Source: Thysanoteuthis rhombus (Eukaryota > Mollusca > Cephalopoda > Oegopsida > Thysanoteuthidae). Taken from it: a stretch of 64,000 nucleotides of DNA. Position 1 is the first letter of the stretch. Every line of letters starts with the position of its first letter. The notes under the pieces were generated by a model. It did not search any database. It was not told the origin of the DNA and saw nothing but the letters and a program-made list of their open reading frames with translations. The stretch covers positions 44,900,392-44,964,391 of the forward strand of contig OY735233.1 in NCBI GenBank assembly GCA_963457665.1, written 5' to 3'. Of this stretch, positions 1-10,302 are shown in pieces. A program made the position numbers and the translations under genes.

Positions 1-2030
1 CTTCTAAATCTTTTCTTCCGACCATTCCTCGCTATCTTTCCTTCTCTTGTTCACCTGACTTTGATGCATTCTTGATTTTATTTCTTTTCTACAGCATTCT
101 GTGATGCTCTCCCCGAAAGACTTCTGTGATTCCTTCAAATCCATTTGTCTTTTTCAGCAAAGTATAACATTTGAGTTGGCAAAAATAGATCATTTGATTT
201 GGACTGATTTTCACCAAGCACCGTATTGTTTTCAAAGGAAGCCAACATTTGCTTGTTTTTTTTTTCGACCCTGATGCACTTGATTTTTTGTTTGAAAAAA
301 GGGTTTGTGAAATTTTGATAAAAGGAATTTAAAAAAATATGTGGAGTATAACAATATGAAATGCAATATATTTATTTTGATTATTTGTTTACAAGATTAT
401 AATTTATTTGTGAAATATTGCAGACTTTCTGAAAAATGTGAACCATTGTGATATTGTTTTAAGATAATCAAAGAGTAATGAAATTCAAAGTTTATCAGCT
501 TTGTTTTCTGTAAATGTGCTAACACTAAACTTCATTCAGGCTATCAAAAGCCAAGGTTGGGATGTTCTTAGTTTTTATTAAGGAAAATGTTTGATCAAAT
601 CATTAAAAAGAGAAAAAAGTTAAATCAAGCTATATACCTCTTTTTTAGTGCAAAATCAATTGAAAAAATTTGGTACAAAAAAAAAAAATGTTAGATTCTT
701 TTCATAATAATATGGTGCTCATTGAAAATCAGTTCTAATCAAACAATCCATTTTTGACGACCCAGTGTTTAACCTTTGCCCTTTTTTTCTTCGTCTTTCT
801 GCTCTTGTATAATTTCCAGCATGTAGTCTCTTTTATATGCTTTTTTCTCTTTCAGTCTTTTCTGTTGACTTTGTCAGTCTGTCTGTCAGCTTCAGTTTTG
901 TCATAGCCTGTCTCGTTTTATAATTTTTTTTTTTTTTTTCAAACCTCACAAGATCAAAACAGATTCATAACAGAACACCGGATGTATCTTTACTGCCGCT
1001 CTCTGATACTTTCATATGAAAATCTATTCTTGATTTAGCTAATCTATTAAAAGACAACTTCTCAATCAAATCTCACATAACATCATTCTCAGTTGACAAA
1101 TCAGGCTTAAATAGAATTTCCTTTTGAACTTTCCTACCATTTTGATGTTTTTTACTCAGGATCATATCCTAAGTATGCGTCTCTTTTTAGATTAAAAAAA
1201 TTTTTTTTACCAGTATTAAAAAGTATTTTCAACTTGTGGGCTGTTGTAGAAAACAAATCTAGAGCAAAATATCAACATTGCTTTGAACAATTTAAACTCT
1301 TCTTTTCATCTTCAACATAGTCATGACATTTTGGCCGATTTGTTTCTACGACTCTCTTCAGGTTTAAATTGTAATATCCATAAGGAAAAAGTCTTTTCTA
1401 TCAGTCTTTTCTTCTGGTGATTCAAAGGATATTACAATTTATGCCTGATGAGCGCCATAGAGATGAATTGTCTGTTACATTGCGACTATATCAAAGTTGT
1501 CCAAACAAAGTTGGTATGTTAACGACTCTTAAATTCAAAAACAATGCTAAAGAGAGACGTAATATCAAGAATTACAAAGTATTAGGATCTTAGAGCATAT
1601 CAGAAGAATATTAGTTTTTTTAATCTCTCAAGAGCTGTTGTATATTTTTTGAAAGTTGTATAACGCTCTACATATGGTATCTTTCAATGATCCTAGCACT
1701 TCTGAAAGTTTGCATGTGCTGGTGATCAGGTTCTGTACTCTGCGTTTCAAACCGTTATAATCAAAACTGATGGTCACCCACTTTATTTCAAGGGGCAAGT
1801 GACCACTCATAAAATGCTTCAACCAGTTTTTGACAATATGGTCAGATATTGTTTCCTTCCACTTCCTGATTTTGAGGCCCAGTTTAGAATGATGCCTTAG
1901 AATAACCAGAATCTCAATACTTGTATCCACTATTATAACATCTGAAACCAAAGTTACAGCTGATTAGTATTAATGATATTATATATTATAATAATGATAA
2001 TAGATGATACAAAAAAGAGTCCCTCATGAT
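1..2030. other. non-coding flank or upstream intron, no gene seen
   Basis: AT-rich sequence with many homopolymer T and A runs and no exon-like open stretch with splice sites. It may be upstream intron of the SPIRE gene, whose 5' exons (KIND and WH2 domains) are not recognisable in the window, or intergenic DNA. The open frames here are short and of biased composition and match nothing I recognise. Confidence 0.6.
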
Positions 2031-2035
2031 AGATG

Positions 2036-2420
2036 TTACAATCATCGTCATCATCAGTCTTTTATCGTCTGTCATTGGATATGGACCTTCTCCAGGATTT
2101 GCCAAAGCTCGCTATCATGGGCATTGCAGACACAGTACTTTCTGAACTTGTCTGCTTTATCTCTCCATCTTGTATTCTGCCAGCCTCTGCTTCGCATTCG
2201 ATTTCTGGGGATCCATGTTGTGAGTTGAGATGTCTATCAGTTGTCTGCCATTCTTGCAACAAGACCGGCCCATTGCCATTTGAGTTTCGTAATGGATTTT
2301 ATGATGTCTCTGAATCCTGTTTTTTTTTCCTTGATATATTTTGCTGTCTTGTAATCTCTCCATGTGAAATTGAGCATGGGTCTCAATTTGAGGGTCAGAC
2401 AGTCTGCTTACAGACTGAAG
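2036..2420 (-). mobile_element. RTE-like LINE 3' end (reverse-transcriptase C-terminus), decayed
   Basis: Read on the minus strand, this stretch gives the characteristic C-terminal tail of RTE-type endonuclease/reverse-transcriptase polyproteins: KLKWQWAGLVARMADN, then after two in-frame stops TTWIPRNRMRSRG and TRWRDKADKF. The order and spacing of the W/R-rich motifs fit that family. The element ends in short TGATGA/CGATGA-type repeats (plus strand near 2040-2056), as RTE elements commonly do. Stops and frame changes show it is dead. The plus-strand open frame of 143 codons over the same place is a shadow. It is upstream of the SPIRE exons and in the opposite orientation. Confidence 0.75.
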
Positions 2421-2442
2421 AACCAGTATGCGTACTGCGTAG

Positions 2443-2461
2443 AAAAAAAAAAAAAAAAAAA
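2443..2461. repeat. poly(A) run
   Basis: An uninterrupted run of about 18 A lies next to the RTE-like relic. It is on the wrong side for that element's minus-strand tail, so it is probably an independent simple repeat. Confidence 0.8.
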
Positions 2462-2739
2462 TAACAACACTGTGGAGTCATAGTTTTTAGATTTGAACAT
2501 CAAATAAGATTTGGGGTAAAGATCTATAAAAAAAAAAAAAATACTAATATTTGTTCCCTATAATGAAAAAAAATTTAAAAATCAAAAATTAGAAAAAAGC
2601 ATCTTGAATGTTTTTCAAATATGTATTCAGTATTGAGATAAAGGAAAATGTCTAGTCTCTAGAATCAACTGCATAAAAGCCTGGAATTAATTTTACATTT
2701 CCTAAAATATTTCTGAAGAGGACTCTGAACATGTCTGTG

Positions 2740-2955
2740 ATATAATATATATTTTTTTTGACAATTGAACTCCTTCTTGTGGTTTGTGTTGTTAACACAA
2801 TGCTTAGGCCAATCTATTCTACAGCCTTCTTCAGGCGTAATATCCAAATGTGATGTAAACAGAATTGGTAGCAACACTTATAAATAGTATTCAGGTGTTT
2901 TCCTTTCTTTGTTAGGTCTGGATTTCAATACCTTGTCCCTGTTGAGAAGCAGAAG
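2740..2955. repeat. dispersed repeat, second copy at 23125-23360
   Basis: This stretch aligns by eye in the same orientation with 23125-23360. Shared blocks include the sequence around GACAATTGAA, TTCTTCAG and GGATTTCAATA, ending in TTGTCCCTG. On the minus strand both read as related but broken peptides, so they are two diverged copies of one mobile repeat. I cannot name the family; the phrase CCGAAACATTGTGTT-like in related fragments (3185-3205, 27690-27710) is reminiscent of the 3' ends of Penelope-like elements. Confidence 0.6.
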
Positions 2956-3613
2956 CTATTTGGGGGTTGAATTCCACCCTTATATGACTTATACACCCAG
3001 TTGACATGTTAATGTGTGCTGCTGCTTTGATTTTTCTCAATTTCTGACGGTGTTCCGTCTATAATCCAGACTTCTTCTCAGAGAGGATAGTTTTTGCCTT
3101 CAAATGTTGCTTGAGGAAAAAATTCTGTTTACCACCATGGCATTCGGATGGTACATATAAAGAAAGCCATAGAATGGTTATCCGAAACATTGTGTTCACA
3201 ATGCAAAAAACAAGAAGTTCAATTGGCCTCAAAACTCTTCGTATGTTAATGACTCTTCTCGAAACTATAGTCAGTATCATCACTTTTTCATATCGACTGG
3301 ATCATCTGAGACTTAGTAGTACCGAGAGAAATCTTTATCCCCTCTCAATTTCTTTTTGAATTTTTCATCCAATCATTAAACGATTCTCTCTTTCTCTCTC
3401 TCCACTAGTGTGATGTCACCTATTCCCCATTGTACTTCTCTCCAGAGAAGACCCCTAAGGTATGGTGTGATAGAGCCATTGTACATTTTGTGATGATGTC
3501 TTAGTGGTTAGAAGTCACTCTAGGTGACTGGCTGTTATGTTACGTTCTTCTTCTTTCTAGTAGCTAGCAATCATTTCTGAATTGTCTAAAAAGATCATTA
3601 GTCTGTTCTGTTT

Positions 3614-3820
3614 TCAACTCTTAAAATCATATGAAAGAAAAAATTCAATATCAGCAGAATAACTGCTGATTAAAGTTACCTCCTTTGACTTTTGGGTAAA
3701 TTTAAAAAAAAAAAAAATTCTAACCATAAAAAATTCCCATTTACTTTCCATTTCTATTCACAAAAGAGTTCCACTGTCATTTAGGAGTGGTACCAAGCGG
3801 TTCATGAATTTAAGAGTTAA
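3614..3820. mobile_element. MITE, family with TTAACTCTTAAATTCAT ends (copy 1)
   Basis: A ~207 bp element that starts with CAACTCTTAAAATCAT and ends with ATGAATTTAAGAGTTAA, which are inverted versions of each other. Interior landmarks are AATAACTGCTGATTAAAGTT, TTTGGGTAAA and TCTATTCAC..AGAGTTCCACTGTCA, and these recur in the same order in the other copies (6115, 8314, 9205, 29510, 32608, 33344). No coding capacity, so it is non-autonomous. Confidence 0.8.
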
Positions 3821-4179
3821 TGAATCATTTTTCTGATAATACCAGGGGTGTGGCTAAAGATTTGGGGACCAGGGGGCTCCTTGAGAGGCTTCTTCCAACA
3901 TTCAATGAGATTTGTTAGTTGAAATATAGTATCAAGTTTTTGGTTAGGGTGATTCATTCTATTAGGGGACCTTGGGGGGGGGGGTCAAATAGTCCTCACC
4001 CCTCAGCTGCACCTCTGGATAATACCATAAAGAGAAACAATTAGTAACCCCTGATCTGCAATTTTGGTTTTATGAATTCATAGAAACTGAGTTGATATTT
4101 GAATATGGTAAAAAATATATGTAATAATTTGATCATGAATGGACTTTCAACATCTTGGAAAAGATTATTTTAATTTGCT

Positions 4180-4360
4180 TTATTAGATGAAGTATTGTAA
4201 ATCGTTATTATCAATTTTTTCAATACAAATTTAAGCTGTAATGAAAGTAGTTGTAAAATCATTAATAACTATGATTTACTATATTTCATCTAATGATTTA
4301 CAATTCTTCTTCTGATAAAATGAATTAAGATGAAATAAAATTGGATTGAACTGATCTACC
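4180..4360. repeat. dispersed repeat with GATGAAGTATTGTAAAT motif
   Basis: It contains GATGAAGTATTGTAAAT followed by the near-complement TGATTTACAAT and an AAGATGAAA block. The same motif pair recurs at 18808, 21350-21425, 26209 and 35515-35610, and a relative at 34880. The paired motifs make each copy partly palindromic, so it is probably a short mobile element or the tail module of a SINE. Confidence 0.55.
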
Positions 4361-4394
4361 AGTTGATAACAAACATGGTGCAAAAAAGGTCAGA

Positions 4395-4600
4395 TTGGAA
4401 GTGAGTCTGCAGGATTGATTTAGACTCACCCTTGCCACTTAGTTCCAGTAAGTCGCACATTAAATGAGCCACTCTCTGGCGTACATGGTCATGAGTTTGA
4501 TTCTCACGTTTATTCCGATCTGCATTGTTAATTTATTTACTGCTGAAGGGAACCCAACCTGAGTTTTGTTGAGGTAAAAAGCCACACCAATCAATATGAA
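4395..4600 (+). mobile_element. tRNA-derived SINE copy, diverged
   Basis: The stretch has a B-box-like GAGTTTGATTCTC, then the body GATCTGCATTGTTAAT..TTACTGCTGAAGGGAACC and the end CAACCTGAGTTTTGTTG. The body and end recur at 34960-35100 and in part at 21770-21870 and 53980-54130, which defines a SINE family with a tRNA-like head and a shared GGGAAACCAGCCTGAGTTTAG-type tail. Confidence 0.6.
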
Positions 4601-4860
4601 GATAAATAGGAGTGAAAAAAAAAATAATGATGAAGATTATCATTTTAATTCTTATTTTGCTTATTCATCATTTCGGATCATTTCATATAAAGTTTCAGTA
4701 TAACATAATGCAATTTATAATCAATCTGTAGGATCAAATATCCATTCCTTGATAAAATAACTGTCATGTTGAAAGAAACAAATAGAACAGACATAGACTG
4801 TGAATAAACTAGATGAGAAATTGGAGTGGAAACAGTTATTTGGGCCTTTGCATTACAGGC

Positions 4861-4910
4861 GGCTGTTTAGCTTTATGGTAAGAGCAGGTTCAATTCCTGC
4901 AGCAGCCCCA
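4861..4910 (+). pseudogene. tRNA-like sequence lacking an anticodon arm
   Basis: GGCTGTT (4861-4867) can pair over seven positions with AGCAGCC (4901-4907). Between them are an A-box-like TAGCTTTATGGTAAGAGC and a T arm, GCAGG-TTCAATT-CCTGC. CCCA follows the stem. There is no room for an anticodon arm, so it cannot be a normal cytoplasmic tRNA. It is best read as a truncated tRNA or a SINE head. Confidence 0.5.
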
Positions 4911-6114
4911 TTGTCTTTGATTGCTTATTCTGTTTACATGGTCTAGGCCAATTGATACTTTTGCTGTGTAATAATGGGAGATCATTTTGAATAGGTTCAA
5001 TATAATATATCGCAATTTATAAAAAATAAGTTATGGTTGATGGCTCCTTTATCATAATATAAGATGCAGTCTAATATATGATAGATATTTGTTGGTATTT
5101 ACCAAGTGAAGCTTAGTTTTGGCAAAAGACTTTCTGTAAGGTACACCCAGTGGGGGTTGAAGTACTGATGATCTGCAAAACAACCTTGTTAACCATTACA
5201 CCATGAGGGGCTGCGCTGATTTACTCCAAGAGATAAAGTATCAGGACAGGTGAGGGAGCAGGGCTGATTTTAGAGTTGTTAACCGTAATAGTTTTTCTTG
5301 CCTTCTGTAATGTTTATTGGTCTATAGTGATATGAAATGTGTGTGTACCTATTCTTAGAATGTTTGTAGTTTTTTTTTTCTTCTTACTGTATATTTGTGA
5401 AAAGAATTAGAACTTTACTATATTATTTTTGACGAAAAAAGGTTTACTGTAAATTTTTAGCTGTACTATCAGCTAAGCGTATCAGCCCATCAGCTGACTG
5501 TAAAATCAAGGGAATTTTATATTGATAAGGATTTGTACTTGATTGTAAACCAGCCCTAAACAATTCTCAGGATGATGTAATGTTCCAATGAGTCTTATAG
5601 GCTATAGTACTGTACTAAATATCAAAGACTGTCACAAAAAAGGAAATCATATTTTGTGACTGTTCTGCCTACCTTGAACCTGGACTTGGACATTTGCATA
5701 AAACTATCACATTTTCTCTTTTTCTTTTTTTTTTTTTTCTAACATACATATATACAGGATTATTGAAGACAATTAGATAAGATGATTCATTTTCAAAAAT
5801 TTGCTGAACCAGTTCCAATACAATGCAAAGATTTTATTTTAGAACTCCAGAATTCTTTTTCCTTTTTTCCCAGCAATGTGGCTTCTGATTAATTTTTTAT
5901 TGCTTTTTATGCTTTTGACATTGCAAATCACAGTGGTTCCCAGGTTGAAATGCTAGGGACTCTAAAAAGTTTGTTCCGTTATAACAAAGTATACATATGA
6001 TCTGATGATAATCAGCATTATCATAAGATGATTTATTGAGTTTTAAATAGTGTTTTTTGTTTTCAGCTGTTACATAAACTCAGCATATAGTTGGTTAGAT
6101 CTTGGTGTATAGAT

Positions 6115-6313
6115 TAACTTGAAATTCATATTTTTAAAGATTGACAGTCAATGCAAGGGAAATAACTTCTGATTAAAATTATCTTCCTTTTACCATTGAG
6201 TGGATTTTTTTAAATATTCAATTCACAGAAAAATTACATTAGTTTTTTTATTCTATTCATTGAAGTGTTTGACTTTAAATTGGAGCGGTTAGAAGCAATC
6301 CATGAATTTAACT
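6115..6313. mobile_element. MITE, TTAACTCTTAAATTCAT family (copy 2)
   Basis: Interior landmarks AGGGAAATAACTTCTGATTA, ATCTTCCTTTTACCATT and TTCTATTCATTGAAG are in family order, and it ends in CCATGAATTTAA. The 5' end (TTAACTTGAAATTCATA) is diverged. Confidence 0.65.
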
Positions 6314-6697
6314 CTTATATTCATAGATGGCTTGTAATTGACTTCGGAATTCTTCTGTGAATTGACTAAGAGAAATATTTTTAAATTCACCAAATGATCA
6401 AAAAAAAATTTCAATCAAGATATTTCTCTTGATATTAGCTTTCAATTCTGAATTGTATGAATTTGAGAGTTAACCATTTGTTTAAAGGTGCCTTCGGTCA
6501 TGGAAAGACTGAGAACCACTTGCTTTCTGTATGCGAGGATTGTGCACTTAACATTTTGGCATGAAGCTTTTTTTCCCACCTTTTCTGCTAGATTTCAGCT
6601 AATGAATGTAGTGTGCTTTTTTTTGCTTGGAAAATCCTTTTCTAAACTTTACCTTTTTGATCTTGCTGCCTAATCAAGTAAGTATCTTACATCTAAT

Positions 6698-6698
<1 letters not shown>

Positions 6699-6748
<50 letters not shown>
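6699..6748. repeat. (TG)n(TA)n microsatellite
   Basis: A short TG run passes into about twenty TA dinucleotides. Simple repeat with no coding meaning. Confidence 0.95.
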
Positions 6749-6750
<2 letters not shown>

Positions 6751-7131
6751 CTCTTTAACATCCCAAAAGGGAAAAAGGGCATGCAGAGTATGTATATCAA
6801 TACATTGATGTAAAAGTTTTATCTATTGACTACTGAGATGATTTTGTCTTAATTCATTCCACTTTTTACTGTTGGTAAAGTAAAAACTTTACAAAATATC
6901 AATGTCAATTTAGATATTGATTATTATGAACCTTACTTTTGCAATTTTACCCAGGTGTGATTTTGTAGAAATGTTTTGTCTTTATAATTATAACTTGTGT
7001 AATCTTTCTTTATATGTGAACTTTTTCTGGATATTCGCGTGTGGTGATGCTAGAAATATTCAGTTTGCTTTGTAACTCAGATGTGATAAATGGACAGTTT
7101 TATTTCCAATAAAACCAGTATTATCCTTGCC

Positions 7132-7280
7132 TTAATCCTTTCAAGAATAACCTAATGAGGCAATCAATGGCTGAATTAAAATGTCCCACTAGACTTCTTA
7201 AGAGATTTACAAGATTTATGTCTCCCAGCAGCCATGGAAACCTCTGGCTATATCTGTCCCAGAGGTCTAGAAAGGGTTAA
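7132..7280 (-). mobile_element. piggyBac-like MITE with TTAA borders (copy 1)
   Basis: Bounded by TTAA on both sides, with TTAATCCTTTCAAGA at the left and TCTAGAAAGGGTTAA at the right. The reverse complement follows the 33818-33959 copy throughout: CCTCTGGGACA, CATGGCTGCTGGGA, GTGGGACATTTTAATTCAG and TTAGGTTATTCTTGAAAGG. TTAA target duplication with CCCTTT-type termini is typical of piggyBac-derived MITEs. Confidence 0.75.
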
Positions 7281-7487
7281 CAGGGGAAGCTTCATCAATA
7301 CAAAAGTAAATAAATACTTACTTTATGGTATTTACTTAGTTTTGGTTGAAACAGATACAACAGTGACCTGTCTTGGAAAATATTCATGTATATATTTGAA
7401 TTTCTTGAAAGAAGCTGCTTATTTTAGGAGTCATCATTTTTTCTCATTCAAAAAATGTTTTCTGATCAAATACTGAATTACTTTTTG

Positions 7488-7491
<4 letters not shown>

Positions 7492-7521
<30 letters not shown>
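7492..7521. repeat. poly(A) tract
   Basis: About thirty uninterrupted A residues. It may be the tail of a retroposed element, but no element body is recognisable beside it. Confidence 0.9.
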
Positions 7522-7524
<3 letters not shown>

Positions 7525-8313
7525 CATATCATTTTTCTACATCTTGATTGAATCATTTAGCTGTCAATATCCTTCATGAGCCAGGGAACCTAAATAATTA
7601 GTACCCGAGTCCTATAACAATATTGAACTAACCAAAAGCACTAACACCAGCAACATTTCATTAATACCTACCAAAATGCTTCTTTGAAGTCTATTTCTTC
7701 ATATCCTTTTTGCTAACTTTCAATTAAACCAAAAGGTTTTTTTTGCACTACAATTTTTCACTGCTTACTTACAATAACCATGTGCAGCAGTGGCAGTCGC
7801 ATCTAAAACCCTTGAATCATAAAGTGGAATTCTTCAACTATAAATTGCTATTTGGCATAACAATAGCTGGTATACTACATTTGCTTCTATTTTCTTACCT
7901 AGATGTGTTTTTACTTACATTTTTCTTTTTGAAATTTTTATTTGTTTTCAGACAATTTATTTGTTTTTTAAAAATTCACTCCTATTTCTAAATTGTTCTA
8001 AGTTATTGTTTGTTTACTTCTAATTCATTGTTGATAACTTGTTTTTTTAACTTTATATTTATTTTTCTTATTTTTTGAAATTTATTTTGACTTATTTTTT
8101 TTAATTCATATTTATTTCGGGTTAGCATTTAATCTGGTATATTGCATAAAATGTATTAAAAAAAAATCCTAACTGCACTAATCATCTTTTGATATATTTT
8201 AGGAAGTTGACTTCATGGTATTTTCATACTAATATTCTGTGGTATATTAAAAAAATATATTCAAGCCTTTTTGGTCAATATTGCCATGGTTTGATTTGTT
8301 TTTGTTCATATAT

Positions 8314-8464
8314 TTAACTCTTAAATTCATACTAAAAAAATACTATAATGAGGAATAACTATCGATCGAAGTTACCCCTTGCACCTCTGGGTAAATCTTT
8401 TAGGAAAGTTTTCTATTCTATTTTCAAATGTTTTCTGCTGTTAGTTTATGAAATTGAGTTGAAA
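8314..8464. mobile_element. MITE, TTAACTCTTAAATTCAT family (copy 3, 3'-truncated)
   Basis: A perfect left end TTAACTCTTAAATTCAT is followed by GAGGAATAACTATCGATCGA and GCACCTCTGGGTAAAT in family order. The right end is not recognisable. Confidence 0.7.
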
Positions 8465-9204
8465 TTTGTATCTACGATTAGCATGTGAATATGCTTAATA
8501 AAGAACGCATAAAAAGTAAATCATGAAACGATGTTTTTTTATAATTTAAGAGAAACTATTAAATAAAGAAAATCATGATGTAAGTTTCTGGTTGGTGTGT
8601 TGATCTATGAAGATTTCTGCTAATAAAACTGTTACCACTATTTGGGCAATGTTGCTATTTTTGCCCCTTTTCAAAGAAAAAATATTTGGGGAGTGAATCC
8701 CATATTTGAGAAATTTAGATTGAAAAAAATTTTTTTAAATCTAGATTAGTATTACTCGACACCCAAATGGGGCGTAACATTTACATTAGTAACACTAACT
8801 CAAAAATTTTGCAAAATAAGAAGCTGAACTAGTAAGGAGAGGTTGTGAATCTAAAAGCCATTATCACAAAATCATTAATCAATTTTTTTAAAAGTATCCA
8901 TCTCAATTATTGAACATATAATAACGTTGATCCGCCTATCTCGAGATTCAGGTCTGTTAAACCCTATTCGATTGATTTATGCCATCTGGACACAGATGAA
9001 CAAATTACATCTTACTTTCTATGCCCTGTTCATAAAACAGGGGAGATTATTCTGATGTTGGATTATCTCCCTTAAGACTTCTCGGGCTTGATTTATTCCT
9101 AAATTTTACTAGGTAACTCAAATATTAATTCATTCTGCCTGCTATTTACGGCAGTTAGCCCCTCTTTATTATCGGGTTATATGGAAGGAGCACGTTTATT
9201 CAAA

Positions 9205-9369
9205 TCAGGGTAATAACTTCTGGTCAGTTTCTTTTTTGCAAATTAAGCAAATTCAAAAAAAAGTCAACTCACCAAATAGTTGCACTTTTTTTTTTTTTTT
9301 TTTTTTTTGAACTTTTTAACAAAGAGAATTTAGGAGCTGTTTTCAAGTGGTTCATGAATTTAAGAGTTA
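9205..9369. mobile_element. MITE, TTAACTCTTAAATTCAT family (copy 4, 5'-truncated)
   Basis: Interior GGGTAATAACTTCTGGTCAG and an intact right end TTCATGAATTTAAGAGTTA. It lies less than 100 bp before the acceptor of the first SPIRE exon in the window and includes a T20 run. Confidence 0.7.
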
Positions 9370-9455
9370 TTCGGTATTTGAAATTGTTTCATTTTCCTGT
9401 GAATGATTTGAAGTGTCCAAGTTATTAATGATGTATGAATTGTTTTTCATTGTAG

Positions 9456-9593
9456 AAAAAATGGCAGAATCCTATTGAATGTCTTTCCTTAACCCTGGAT
9501 GAAGTTATGCACATTCGACAAGTGTTGACCAAAGCAGAACTTGAGTCTCTCATTACGCAACCCCAAATCTATGATTTGGTTTCCAGAGGAAAA
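9456..9593 (+). CDS. SPIRE: SPIRE exon: Spir-box
   Basis: 46 codons, phase 0 at both ends. The acceptor is TTTTTCATTGTAG and the donor AAA|GTAAGT. It encodes KKWQNPIECLSLTLDEV and then MHIRQVLTKAELE, the Spir-box helix conserved between fly and vertebrate SPIRE, followed by a linker ending VSRGK that runs directly into the FYVE-like finger in the next exon. Confidence 0.93.
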
Positions 9594-10235
9594 GTAAGTC
9601 TAAGCAGAACTAAGTAGACTATTTACTGATAATAAAGTATCAACTTGTAGCTGAACTTCACATTTGTAGGGGTCGAAAATGATTTTTTTTTTGTACTCCA
9701 TGAGGCATGAAACAATAGAATCTTGAGTGGCTTTACATCACACAATCCCAATTCTTTGATTTGGTCTCCATAGGAAAAGCAAGTATACACATAGCTAAAT
9801 ACATTTATTTTATATACTAGTACTATAATAATACATCATATGTATTTTACTTTATTTTTCTATTTGTAACACTCCAAATCATTGCGAGTTGTCTTCTTTG
9901 GAGTGTTTGTAAGTATATATATATATATATATGATTATTGTATTCACAGACAGCTGTTTCATTGTATTACAACTCTTCAGTGTGTCTATAGACTTTCCAT
10001 TATGCCATCCAGTACCATGAGGCAGGATTGAAACCTTTGTTTTAGACCCGGAGGCCGATATCCTACCTCTGAGCTACGGAACTGGACAGTCAGTAAGGCT
10101 GAATTTAAGCAATATATTTAATATAGGTTAAATTCTCTATCCACCAGTGTGCTCTATTCCTATGGAAGAGCATGGCATAAGCTTACAATGGACAAGTTAC
10201 TTCACTTGAAGAGTGCTCAACCCTGAATAGAGGAG

Positions 10236-10302
<67 letters not shown>

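Larger units (their letters stand above)
2470..9455. other. repeat-rich intron or intergenic DNA before the SPIRE exons
   Basis: No exon could be supported here. The stretch holds dispersed repeats (2740-2955, 4180-4360), SINE-like fragments, a truncated tRNA-like sequence, four members of a ~200 bp MITE family, a piggyBac-like MITE and a TA microsatellite, which are listed separately. If the SPIRE gene continues upstream without exons in this stretch, this is one long intron. Confidence 0.55.

Noticed and set aside
2033-2464. 143-codon plus-strand open frame ending in poly-Lys
   Set aside because: It is antisense to the RTE-like reverse-transcriptase remnant, and the Lys run comes from a poly(A) tract.
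10009-10085. Functional tRNA gene
   Set aside because: A and B boxes are present, but the acceptor stem is imperfect and the position and surroundings fit a SINE head; a covariance-model scan would decide.
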